A stretch of DNA of 5,452 nt, from NCBI GenBank assembly GCA_002730325.1, contig PBZV01000036.1, positions 13,376 through 18,827 on the forward strand, written 5' to 3'. The notes under the pieces are model-generated. The model had not been told where the DNA came from. It worked only from the letters and a program-made list of their open reading frames with translations, and searched no databases. The DNA is from Nitrososphaerota archaeon. GTDB taxonomy: Archaea; Thermoproteota; Nitrososphaeria; Nitrososphaerales; Nitrosopumilaceae. Positions within the stretch are counted from its first letter, which is position 1, and each line of letters begins with the position of its first letter. Position numbers and translations under genes: made by a program. Below, in pieces: positions 1-5,452 of the stretch.

Positions 1-108
1 AAAATTGATGATATAAACATATTCGAACTAACATCGTTGGAAATAAAAAAAATTGATCCTAAACTAGTTTTAATTTTTAATTATTTATCGAATGTCGTTT
101 TTAGATGA
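1..108 (+). CDS. Possible 3' end of a convergent gene (35 codons visible, unidentified)
   Basis: Frame 1 of the plus strand is open from the left edge to a TGA at 106-108, with the other two plus frames closed within about 15 bases. The residues read K-I-D-D-I-N-I-F-E-L-T-S-L-E-I-K-K-I-D-P and end V-V-F-R, a plausible mix of hydrophobic and charged residues for a protein tail. A T5 run follows immediately (109-113). It would converge on the regulator gene and overlap its stop by 8 bases. Only 35 codons can be seen, no family is recognisable, and AT-rich DNA this short may be open by chance, so the call is tentative. Confidence 0.35.
   Translation, partial: KIDDINIFELTSLEIKKIDPKLVLIFNYLSNVVFR
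41..54 (-). terminator. Candidate oligo-T terminator for the operon
   Basis: Read on the minus strand this stretch is AATTTTTTTTATTT, with an unbroken run of eight T (52-45), about 50 bases after the regulator's TAA. Archaeal RNA polymerase can terminate at T-rich tracts without a hairpin, and no strong stem is seen next to it. It is the best candidate for the end of the leftward transcript. Its reliability is limited because AT-rich DNA contains such runs by chance, and it would sit inside the possible convergent open frame. Confidence 0.35.
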
Positions 109-520
109 TTTTTCTCAAAATAATTACAGTATTTGTATCTACAACCCCTGTAATTTTTCTCAATGCATCAATACTGTTGTTGATATCTGAAATATTTTGT
201 GCGCTGATTATTGTTGTAATGTCATATTGACCTGTTATCTCATATACTGTTTTAACACCGTTTAATTTTGCAAGTTTAAGAGAAACTTTTGATGTATCTG
301 TAGCAGAATCTACTGACACTAAAACTATTGCACTTGTGGCATTCTCTTCTCCCATTTCTAAAGTAAATTTTTTGATTGTTCCGCTTCCAACTAAGTTTTT
401 AACTCGTCGTCTAACTGCTGATTCAGAAAGTTTTAATTTTTTTCCAATATCTACAAATGATTCTCTAGAATTTTCTTTTAGGTACTCGATAATTTTTTGA
501 TCTATGTTATCCTTGTGCAT
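101..520 (-). CDS. Lrp/AsnC-family transcriptional regulator (LysM-like position)
   Basis: This 139-residue protein has the two-part Lrp/AsnC layout. The N-terminal winged helix-turn-helix has IDQKIIEYLKENSR (6-19), the turn FVDIGKKLKLSESAV (22-36) and recognition helix SESAVRRRVKNLVGSG (32-47). The RAM (ligand-binding, oligomerisation) beta-alpha sandwich has SAIVLVSVD (63-71), GVKTVYEITGQYDITTII (88-105) with the usual G-x-Y-D turn (97-100), and a C-terminal VVDTNTVIILRK strand (126-137). Such proteins form dimers or higher oligomers that bind amino acids and bind DNA at promoters. The ATG at 520 lies inside lysJ (14-base overlap), so it is co-transcribed as the last gene of the operon. Sulfolobus LysM, an Lrp-like protein linked to a lysW operon, regulates lysine genes in response to lysine; position suggests an analogous role here, with arginine or lysine as candidate effector. 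That role is inference. Confidence 0.9.
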   Translation of the reverse strand: MHKDNIDQKIIEYLKENSRESFVDIGKKLKLSESAVRRRVKNLVGSGTIKKFTLEMGEENATSAIVLVSVDSATDTSKVSLKLAKLNGVKTVYEITGQYDITTIISAQNISDINNSIDALRKITGVVDTNTVIILRKII

Positions 521-1688
521 TTCTTTTTTGTTCCTCTTCAGTTAGTATCGAATCTAGAGCATGTAAAACTTTTGTTACATCTTCTTCTGAAATTACTAGT
601 GGTGGAAGAATTCTTAAAATATTTCTTCCAGAGTATAACATTAACACTCCTTTCTTTATCAATCCCATTAGAATGTCTCTTACTTCAAACTTCATTTCTA
701 TACCTATCATGAGACCTTTTCCTCTAATTTCTCTAATCATTGTATGTTTTTCTTTTAATTCTTCTAATCCTTCTTTGAATTTCTTACCCATTTTTTCAGA
801 ATTTTCAATTAGTCCATCTTCAGTCAGTGCCTTGAGTGCTGCAGTACCTGCTGCACAAGAAATTGGGTTTCCTCCAAATGTTGAAGAGTGTTCTCCTTTA
901 TTGATTGCAGCTAAAATATCTGGACGAACAAGTGTTGCTCCCATTGGAACTCCTCCAGCAATTCCTTTTGCTAGACACAAAATATCCGGCGCAGTATTCC
1001 AATGATCACATGCCCATAATCGTCCTGTTCTACCTAAACCAGCTTGTATTTCGTCAAAAATTAAAAGAATTCCTTTCTCATCACACAATTTTCTAACTTC
1101 TTGTAAAAATCCATCTGGTGCAACAATAATTCCACTTTCTCCTTGAATTGGTTCTAAAATAACAAAAGCAGTATCTTCGTCTATTACTGAACGAAGTGAT
1201 TCAATGTCTCCATATGATGCAAAAGAAACTTTTTCCACTAATGGTGCAAATGCTTTTCTGTATTTTGGATTAAATGTTAATGATAAAGATCCAAATGATT
1301 TTCCATGATATGATCCTTTCATGGCAATCATTCCTTTTTTACCTGTAAACTTTCTTGCAAACTTCATTGCAGCTTCTATTGCTTCTGCACCACTGTTGTT
1401 TAGATGAACTTGTGTTAGTTTTTTAGGAGCTAAACCAATAAGTGTCTTCAAAAATTCTTCTCTTGTTTTATTGTATAGAGAACTATGTACAGTTATGATT
1501 TTATCAATTTGATTTTTTATTGCATCGTTAACTCTTTTGTTTTGATGACCAACTAATGCAACACCATATCCTCCCATACAATCGATGTATTCTTTTCCAT
1601 CTATGTCCCAAACATGAGCTCCTACTCCCCTTTCAACTGTAACTGGAAATCTCTGATAGAGATTCCCCATGAATTGATCTTCACTCAT
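507..1688 (-). CDS. lysJ: LysW-gamma-glutamyl semialdehyde / LysW-lysine aminotransferase (ArgD/LysJ family)
   Basis: This PLP-dependent class-III aminotransferase transfers an amino group, usually from glutamate, to the LysW-bound semialdehyde, giving LysW-ornithine or LysW-lysine. Counting from the ATG at 1688 it has 393 residues, normal for ArgD/LysJ. Landmarks are the N-terminal ERGVGAHVWDIDGKEYIDCM, NNSGAEAIEAA (97-107) for PLP-phosphate binding, LIFDEIQAGLGRTG (209-222) with Asp212 pairing the PLP ring nitrogen, and CLAKGIAGGVPMGA (238-251), where Lys241 is the Schiff-base lysine. A TTG at 1694 would add two residues, but GGTGA lies right against it, whereas the same GGTGA sits about 6 bases before the ATG at 1688, so ATG is preferred. 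The start overlaps the end of lysZ by 8 bases (ATGAGTGA), and the last 14 bases overlap the start of the regulator. The family is certain; substrate specificity is by context. Confidence 0.94.
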   Translation of the reverse strand: MSEDQFMGNLYQRFPVTVERGVGAHVWDIDGKEYIDCMGGYGVALVGHQNKRVNDAIKNQIDKIITVHSSLYNKTREEFLKTLIGLAPKKLTQVHLNNSGAEAIEAAMKFARKFTGKKGMIAMKGSYHGKSFGSLSLTFNPKYRKAFAPLVEKVSFASYGDIESLRSVIDEDTAFVILEPIQGESGIIVAPDGFLQEVRKLCDEKGILLIFDEIQAGLGRTGRLWACDHWNTAPDILCLAKGIAGGVPMGATLVRPDILAAINKGEHSSTFGGNPISCAAGTAALKALTEDGLIENSEKMGKKFKEGLEELKEKHTMIREIRGKGLMIGIEMKFEVRDILMGLIKKGVLMLYSGRNILRILPPLVISEEDVTKVLHALDSILTEEEQKRNAQG

Positions 1689-2484
1689 GTTCAATCACCG
1701 TACAATTATCATGTGCAACTGCACAAGATACTGGATTTTCTTTTTGACCATTTGCAATCAATGCTTCTTTAACTCCCATATCTAATGCTTCAGTAGATGC
1801 TAAAATTTTCTTCTCCATTCCTGGTCCTATCTTTGGTCTAATCTCTTTAGCTTCTACAAGTGTTAGTTTTGGAACAAGTTTGTCGTCCATTAAGAGTCCG
1901 TCTACATTTGTAATGAATAATACTTTATCACATCCAACCTTTCCTGCCACATATGCTGCAGCTCTATCTCCATCAACATTAAGAAATTCTGATTCTTCGC
2001 TAATGGCAATTGGTGAAATTACTGGAGTTAGTCCTTTTTCTAAGAGTGATTTTATGAATTCTGAATTAACTGCTTTAATTTTTCCAGTATATCCTCCATC
2101 AATTGCTTGTTTTCTACCTTTTTCATTTACTATGAGCAATCTCTTTTTTCTATCTGCTTCTATTATTTTGGCATCCACTCCTGAGAGTCCAATTGCATTA
2201 ATGCCATTTTTTTGGAGCATTTGAACAATTGTTTTATTTATTCTACCTGACATTACCATTGTAAAAATCTCAGCTGTTTCTTTGTCGGTATACCTACTTT
2301 TGATTCCACTTGGTGATGTTACAAACTTTGGTTCTTTTCCAAGTTGTTTACAAACTTTAGTAACCTCTTTACCGCCACCATGAACTAAAATCACACCTTC
2401 TGATTCTGCAATTTTTTTAATATCTAAAATTGTTGATGGATGTAAGTCATCCACAACACTTCCACCAATTTTGATTGTGATCAT
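1681..2484 (-). CDS. lysZ: LysW-glutamate / LysW-aminoadipate kinase (ArgB/LysZ family)
   Basis: This 267-residue amino-acid kinase of the acetylglutamate kinase family phosphorylates the side-chain carboxyl of glutamate or alpha-aminoadipate while it is held on LysW. Landmarks are IKIGGS (4-9) with Lys5 for phosphate binding, VLVHGGGKEV (near 31-41) as the glycine-rich substrate/phosphate loop, SRYTD (63-67) with Arg64 contacting the substrate, NVDGDRAAAYVAGKVG and FITNVDGLL in the ATP-binding half, and IGPGMEKKILAS near the C-terminus. It has no N-terminal regulatory extension of the type that makes bacterial ArgB arginine-inhibited hexamers, and it is of the compact LysZ size. The ATG at 2484 lies 2 bases after the lysY TAG, with no strong ribosome-binding site, so translation is probably coupled. 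The 3' end overlaps lysJ by 8 bases. The family assignment is secure; the exact substrate is inferred from lysW/lysX linkage. Confidence 0.94.
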   Translation of the reverse strand: MITIKIGGSVVDDLHPSTILDIKKIAESEGVILVHGGGKEVTKVCKQLGKEPKFVTSPSGIKSRYTDKETAEIFTMVMSGRINKTIVQMLQKNGINAIGLSGVDAKIIEADRKKRLLIVNEKGRKQAIDGGYTGKIKAVNSEFIKSLLEKGLTPVISPIAISEESEFLNVDGDRAAAYVAGKVGCDKVLFITNVDGLLMDDKLVPKLTLVEAKEIRPKIGPGMEKKILASTEALDMGVKEALIANGQKENPVSCAVAHDNCTVIEHE

Positions 2485-2486
2485 TT

Positions 2487-3533
2487 CTAAACCGGAGTAA
2501 GTGGGGTGTATCTTAGTCCATCCATTTCATCAAAACCACACATCACATTCATGTTTTGAATGGCTGAACCGGCTGCACCTTTCATTAAATTATCTGATGC
2601 AGATAATGCAATCAATCTATTGTTATCTTCATCTAAATCAAATCCAATATCACAAAAGTTTGAACCTACTAAGAATTTAGGATCAGGGAATTTGTATAAT
2701 CCTTTTTTATCTCTAATTAATCTCACAAATCTTTCATCTCCATAAGTTTGTCTATATAATTTCCATAATTCTTTTTCATCGATATCTTTTTTCATGAATG
2801 TGTGATTTGTACATAAAATTCCACGAACAACATCTACTGCATGTGGACTCATTGAAACCTTGATTTTCTTCCCTGCAATCTCACTGAGCTCTTGTTCTAT
2901 TTCGCCAGTGTGTCTATGTTTTGCAGGTTTGTATGGTCTGATAACTCCTGCTCTCATTGCATGTGCAGTTCCTGAACCTGAACCTGCACCAGATGAACCA
3001 ATTTTTGAATCTACAATGATGTGTTCAGTATCAATAATGTCATTTCGAATTAATGGTGCTAATGCTAACATTGATGTTACTGCCATACATCCAGGACAAG
3101 AAACTAGTTGTGATTTCTTAATTTCTTCTCTATGTAATTCTGGAACTCCAAAAACTGATTTTTCTAAATAATCTGGATGTGGGTGTTCCCATCCGTACCA
3201 TTTGTCATATGCTTCTTGATTATGTAATCTATAATCTGCACTTAAATCAATAATTTTGACTCCTCTATCATAAAGTGCTTTAACAATTTCTGTTGCAGTT
3301 CCATGTGGTACTGCTGTAAACACTAGATCACATTTGTCTGTTAATTTATCATAATCCATTTCTGAGAAAGTTAGATCGGTAAAACCTTTCAAACTTGGTT
3401 GTACTCTGTGTAAATATTCTCCTACGTGTTGTCTAGATGTTACCATAGAGATTTCAACATCTGGATGATTTACGAGAAGACGTAATGTCTCTCCTCCTAC
3501 ATAACCTGATGCGCCGACAACACCTACTTTCAT
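2487..3533 (-). CDS. lysY: LysW-gamma-glutamyl-phosphate / LysW-aminoadipyl-phosphate reductase (ArgC/LysY family)
   Basis: This is a 348-residue NADPH-dependent reductase of the ArgC/LysY family, full length for the family (about 345-350). It reduces the acyl phosphate made by LysZ to the LysW-bound semialdehyde. The N-terminus carries the Rossmann nucleotide-binding signature VGVVGASGYVGGETLRLL (3-20). FGVPEL (128-133) is a conserved family motif, SCPGC (145-149) holds the catalytic Cys149, SKIGSSGAGSGSG (176-188) is the substrate/cofactor loop, and KHRHTGEIEQ (205-214) contains the catalytic His. The start at 3533 places the Rossmann strand directly at the N-terminus, as expected. This is the only gene in the set with a noticeable upstream gap (28 bases after lysX); GAAGAG lies about 8 bases before the ATG. 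Its TAG stop is 2 bases before the lysZ ATG. The ArgC family is certain; which LysW-bound substrate it uses is inferred from the neighbours. Confidence 0.94.
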   Translation of the reverse strand: MKVGVVGASGYVGGETLRLLVNHPDVEISMVTSRQHVGEYLHRVQPSLKGFTDLTFSEMDYDKLTDKCDLVFTAVPHGTATEIVKALYDRGVKIIDLSADYRLHNQEAYDKWYGWEHPHPDYLEKSVFGVPELHREEIKKSQLVSCPGCMAVTSMLALAPLIRNDIIDTEHIIVDSKIGSSGAGSGSGTAHAMRAGVIRPYKPAKHRHTGEIEQELSEIAGKKIKVSMSPHAVDVVRGILCTNHTFMKKDIDEKELWKLYRQTYGDERFVRLIRDKKGLYKFPDPKFLVGSNFCDIGFDLDEDNNRLIALSASDNLMKGAAGSAIQNMNVMCGFDEMDGLRYTPLTPV

Positions 3534-3555
3534 AATATGTCTCTTCGAAAAGGAG

Positions 3556-3570
3556 TATAATTTATTTCCT
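3556..3570 (-). promoter_or_regulatory. Possible internal promoter (BRE/TATA-like) ahead of lysY
   Basis: On the minus strand, AGGAAATAAATTATA spans the end of lysX and the short gap before lysY. It combines a purine-rich BRE-like stretch (AGGAAA) with an A/T-rich TATA-like box centred about 27 bases before the lysY ATG (3533). A transcript from it would begin at or very near the ATG, i.e. leaderless. The match is loose and the surrounding DNA is AT-rich, so this is weak evidence. Confidence 0.25.
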
Positions 3571-4419
3571 AGCGTAATTTAGCGCAAATTCAATCATTTC
3601 TTTTGGAATATTTCGCTGTGCAACTCTTGCTAATCCTTTGAATTCTACTGTATTATTCACTTCATGAACTACTAAACCTCGTTTATCATCTTCCATTAGA
3701 TCAATTCCTAAAATCCCGCCTCCCATGGCTTTTGATGCTTTCACTGCTAAATCTTCCATTTCTTTTGTGATCTCACAAAGTTCGGGATCTGCTCCAAGTG
3801 CGATATTCGTTTTAAATCCACCTGATGATTTTCTGTACATTGCTGCAATAGGCTCATCCCCTACTGTAATTACTCGAATATCTCTTGGTGGTCTATTGAT
3901 TAACTCTTGTAAGTAGTAAATTCTGTCGTGTGGACTATCTGTAATATCTCGAATCTCGAAAATTGCTTCCATAGTATCTTTATCTTTGATTGGCATGACT
4001 CCTCTGCCCCAACTACCAATAACTGGTTTAATCACTAGTGGGAACCCAACTTTTTCTAAATTTTCTGCTGCACTCTCACCTGAAAATGAAAAATATGTTT
4101 TTGGAGTTGGAATGTTATTCTTTTTCAAAAGCAAAGTCATGAACATTTTATTTCCACAGATATTTGCTACCTCAAATTTGTTTAAAACAGGAATATCTAG
4201 AAATTCTAGGCTAGCAGTAAAGTGAAGACCTCTAAAATAACTAACACATCGTTCTAGGACCACATCGCCTAAGTTAAGATCTTCTTTTTTACTATCTGTG
4301 TTGATTTGGGTGATTTTTGCATCTAACATCAATGCATCGTGCCCAAGATTTGATGCTTCTTTCTGAAGCATTTTCTCTTCTGACCTTAGACGGTCAAACA
4401 CAATACAAACTTTTGACAT
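3562..4419 (-). CDS. lysX: LysW ligase, ATP-grasp (LysX/ArgX; alpha-aminoadipate or glutamate--LysW ligase)
   Basis: This 285-residue cytoplasmic ATP-grasp ligase is of the RimK/LysX family, with length matching known LysX proteins (about 280). It couples the alpha-amino group of glutamate (ArgX activity) or alpha-aminoadipate (LysX activity) to the C-terminal Glu of LysW using ATP. Visible landmarks are an N-terminal domain starting MSKVCIVFDR, NKMFMTLLLKK (90-100), PLVIKPVIGSWGRGV (127-141) with the ATP-contacting Lys131 and glycine-rich loop, LQELI (170-174), the substrate-loop candidate SSGGFKTN (198-205), and metal/ATP residues in GIDLMED (238-244) and VHEVNNTVEFKG (251-262). The last motif is typical of LysX-type enzymes rather than general RimK. 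The ATG at 4419 overlaps the lysW TAA as TAATG and is preceded by GGGGAGAG, a good ribosome-binding site. Linkage to argG favours glutamate as a substrate, but dual specificity, as in Thermococcus, cannot be excluded. Confidence 0.93.
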   Translation of the reverse strand: MSKVCIVFDRLRSEEKMLQKEASNLGHDALMLDAKITQINTDSKKEDLNLGDVVLERCVSYFRGLHFTASLEFLDIPVLNKFEVANICGNKMFMTLLLKKNNIPTPKTYFSFSGESAAENLEKVGFPLVIKPVIGSWGRGVMPIKDKDTMEAIFEIRDITDSPHDRIYYLQELINRPPRDIRVITVGDEPIAAMYRKSSGGFKTNIALGADPELCEITKEMEDLAVKASKAMGGGILGIDLMEDDKRGLVVHEVNNTVEFKGLARVAQRNIPKEMIEFALNYARK

Positions 4420-4586
4420 TACTCTCCCCAGTCTTCGCCTACAGTTTCTGCTTGTTTAAGTTCGACATTTGATCCATCTTTTTTTGAAATTTCAAAGTCG
4501 GCACCGCAATCAGGACAGGAGACTATTTCTCCAACAGAGGCATCGTCTGGGATGTTTAGAGTTGCATCACATTCTGGACAGTTCAT
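4419..4586 (-). CDS. lysW: Amino-group carrier protein LysW (55 aa)
   Basis: LysW is a small acidic carrier protein to which the alpha-amino group of glutamate or alpha-aminoadipate is attached through an isopeptide bond to the gamma-carboxyl of its C-terminal Glu. It protects that amino group and serves as a handle for the later enzymes. Translation of 4586-4419 gives MNCPECDATL... ending in EDWGE. Two CPxC knuckles (Cys3/Cys6 and Cys24/Cys27) form a zinc ribbon, and residues 51-55 are the EDWGE tail that defines the family. The 55-residue length is normal (about 50-60). ATG 4586-4584 overlaps the argG stop as ATGA, and the stop TAA (4421-4419) shares its last base with the lysX ATG, so the gene is tightly coupled on both sides. 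A weak ribosome-binding stretch, AAAAGGTCATC, lies upstream within argG. The gene is easily missed because it is so short, but it is indispensable to the reading of the operon. Confidence 0.96.
   Translation of the reverse strand: MNCPECDATLNIPDDASVGEIVSCPDCGADFEISKKDGSNVELKQAETVGEDWGE
4422..4429 (-). promoter_or_regulatory. Ribosome-binding site for lysX, inside the lysW tail codons
   Basis: GGGGAGAG lies 2 bases upstream of the lysX ATG, with its GGGGA core about 5 bases away, and is the best Shine-Dalgarno match at any junction in the operon. It is made of the codons for the last three lysW residues (W-G-E). This supports the ATG at 4419 as the lysX start and fits re-initiation at the TAATG junction. 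Confidence 0.55.
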
Positions 4587-5452
4587 GTTTTTGATGACCT
4601 TTTCTTTTGTAATTTATTAGCTTCTGTTGACTGCATTCCCCATAATTCTACGAAACCTTTGGCTAATCTTTGATCAAATGTAGAATCTGTACCGTATGTG
4701 GCAATTTCATGACTATACAATGAATTTTTTGATTTTCTTCCAACTACCCTTAGACTTCCTTTGTACATTTTGAGTTTTACAGTTCCTGATACTTGTTTTT
4801 GTGATGCCTCGATAAATCCATCCAAATTAGTTTTTAATGGATCTTGCCATAATCCTGAATAAACCAAATATGCCCACTCATCATCTATAATGGATTTGAA
4901 TTTGTTTTCATGTTTTGTGTGAACCATTTTCTCTAAATCTGAATGTGCTTCAATTAGACATGTTGCTGCTGGAGTTTCATATACTTCACGAGATTTTATT
5001 CCGACAACTCTGTCTTCAATATGATCAACAATTCCAACACCTGCATTTCCTGCTTTTTTGTTAATGTATTCAATTAATTTTTGAGAATCCATTGATTTAT
5101 CATCAACTTTAATTGGAATTCCTTTTTGGAATTCAATTTCCAAGTATGTAGGTTTATCAGGCAAATTTTTTGTTTTAATCCAAATAAATGCATCATCAGG
5201 TGGTTCATTATATGGATCTTCTAACACTCCTCCTTCAATTGCACGTCCCCACAAATTTTGATCAATACTAAATTTTTTTGCAACAGAATCAATTTCAATT
5301 CCATGTTTTTTTGCAAATTTTAATTCAGTTACTCTGTCTAAATTTTTATCTCGAATTGGAGCAATGATTGGAAGATCAGAACCAGAACGTAATGTAATAT
5401 CAAAACGTACTTGATCATTTCCTTTACCTGAACATCCATGTGCTAACGATGT
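4583..5452 (-). CDS. argG: Argininosuccinate synthase, C-terminal 289 residues (5' end outside window)
   Basis: ArgG joins citrulline and aspartate, using ATP (released as AMP and pyrophosphate), to give argininosuccinate, the penultimate cytoplasmic step of arginine synthesis. The frame is open from the right edge of the window (reading T-S-L-A-H-G-C) to a TGA at 4585-4583. Family landmarks in order are SGKGNDQVRF near the edge, LWGRAIEGGVLEDP at about 5257-5216, GNAGVGIVDHIEDRVVGIKS at about 5055-4996, and SGLWQDPL followed by a C-terminal oligomerisation region with VELWGMQ. ArgG is usually about 400 residues, so roughly 110 N-terminal residues, including the ATP-binding P-loop-like motif, are missing. 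A TTG at 5254 could be read as a start, but it is an internal Leu of the conserved NLWGR stretch and the frame clearly continues upstream. The stop overlaps the lysW start as ATGA. Identification is firm; the true start and the operon promoter cannot be seen. Confidence 0.96.
   Translation of the reverse strand, partial: TSLAHGCSGKGNDQVRFDITLRSGSDLPIIAPIRDKNLDRVTELKFAKKHGIEIDSVAKKFSIDQNLWGRAIEGGVLEDPYNEPPDDAFIWIKTKNLPDKPTYLEIEFQKGIPIKVDDKSMDSQKLIEYINKKAGNAGVGIVDHIEDRVVGIKSREVYETPAATCLIEAHSDLEKMVHTKHENKFKSIIDDEWAYLVYSGLWQDPLKTNLDGFIEASQKQVSGTVKLKMYKGSLRVVGRKSKNSLYSHEIATYGTDSTFDQRLAKGFVELWGMQSTEANKLQKKRSSKT

Noticed and set aside
61..70. 10-base perfect palindrome AAACTAGTTT downstream of the regulator, as an Lrp operator
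   Set aside because: It is short, lies after the gene rather than before a promoter, occurs only once here, and is expected by chance in AT-rich DNA.
497..1096. Plus-strand open frames at 497-712, 673-1005 and 905-1096
   Set aside because: They lie antisense to lysJ, whose family motifs are continuous across the region; the predicted peptides are low-complexity (Leu/Ser/Pro-rich) reverse reads with no domain.
1880..4225. Plus-strand open frames at 1880-2224, 2560-2745, 2860-3171, 3725-3916 and 3986-4225
   Set aside because: All are mirror images of lysZ, lysY and lysX coding sequence in AT-rich DNA; none has a recognisable motif or its own ribosome-binding context.
4583..5254. A complete 223-residue gene starting at TTG 5254
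   Set aside because: The TTG is an internal Leu in the conserved NLWGRAIEGG stretch of ArgG, and the frame is open with clear ArgG sequence to the right edge.
1..5452. CRISPR arrays, insertion sequences, tRNA or rRNA genes, frameshifted genes
   Set aside because: No spaced direct repeats, terminal inverted repeats, transposase motifs or structured RNA signatures were seen; every main frame is intact and the window is almost wholly coding.

Overview
This window is a nearly gap-free operon on the minus strand, read right to left: argG (5' part cut off by the window edge), lysW, lysX/argX, lysY/argC, lysZ/argB, lysJ/argD, and an Lrp/AsnC-type regulator. Together the genes encode the amino-group carrier-protein (LysW) route to arginine and/or lysine. 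LysW replaces the acetyl group of the classical pathway: LysX ligates the alpha-amino group of glutamate or alpha-aminoadipate to the C-terminal Glu of LysW. LysZ then phosphorylates the side chain, LysY reduces it to the semialdehyde, and LysJ transaminates it to LysW-ornithine or LysW-lysine. ArgG is a late arginine-pathway enzyme, and its place at the head of the operon indicates that arginine is at least one product.

The organism is most likely an archaeon. The DNA is visibly AT-rich with A/T-ending codons, and the LysW/LysX/LysZ/LysY/LysJ set with an Lrp-family regulator is typical of archaea (it also occurs in Thermus/Deinococcus). The combination suggests a marine ammonia oxidiser of the Nitrosopumilus type (Nitrososphaerota/Thaumarchaeota). 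That placement comes from protein look and base composition, not from a search.

Layout: 4583-5452 argG C-terminal 289 residues; 4419-4586 lysW, a 55-residue gene; 3562-4419 lysX; 2487-3533 lysY; 1681-2484 lysZ; 507-1688 lysJ; 101-520 the regulator. Junctions are ATGA (argG/lysW), TAATG (lysW/lysX), a 28-base gap (lysX/lysY), a 2-base gap (lysY/lysZ), an 8-base overlap (lysZ/lysJ) and a 14-base overlap (lysJ/regulator). The main promoter must lie to the right of the window. The left 100 bases carry a T-rich tract for leftward transcription and a short open frame on the plus strand that may be the tail of a convergent gene.

No previously undescribed system is evident. The points most worth following are the substrate choice of LysX (arginine only, or arginine plus lysine), the absence of the releasing hydrolase LysK/ArgE here, and the co-transcribed, LysM-like regulator.
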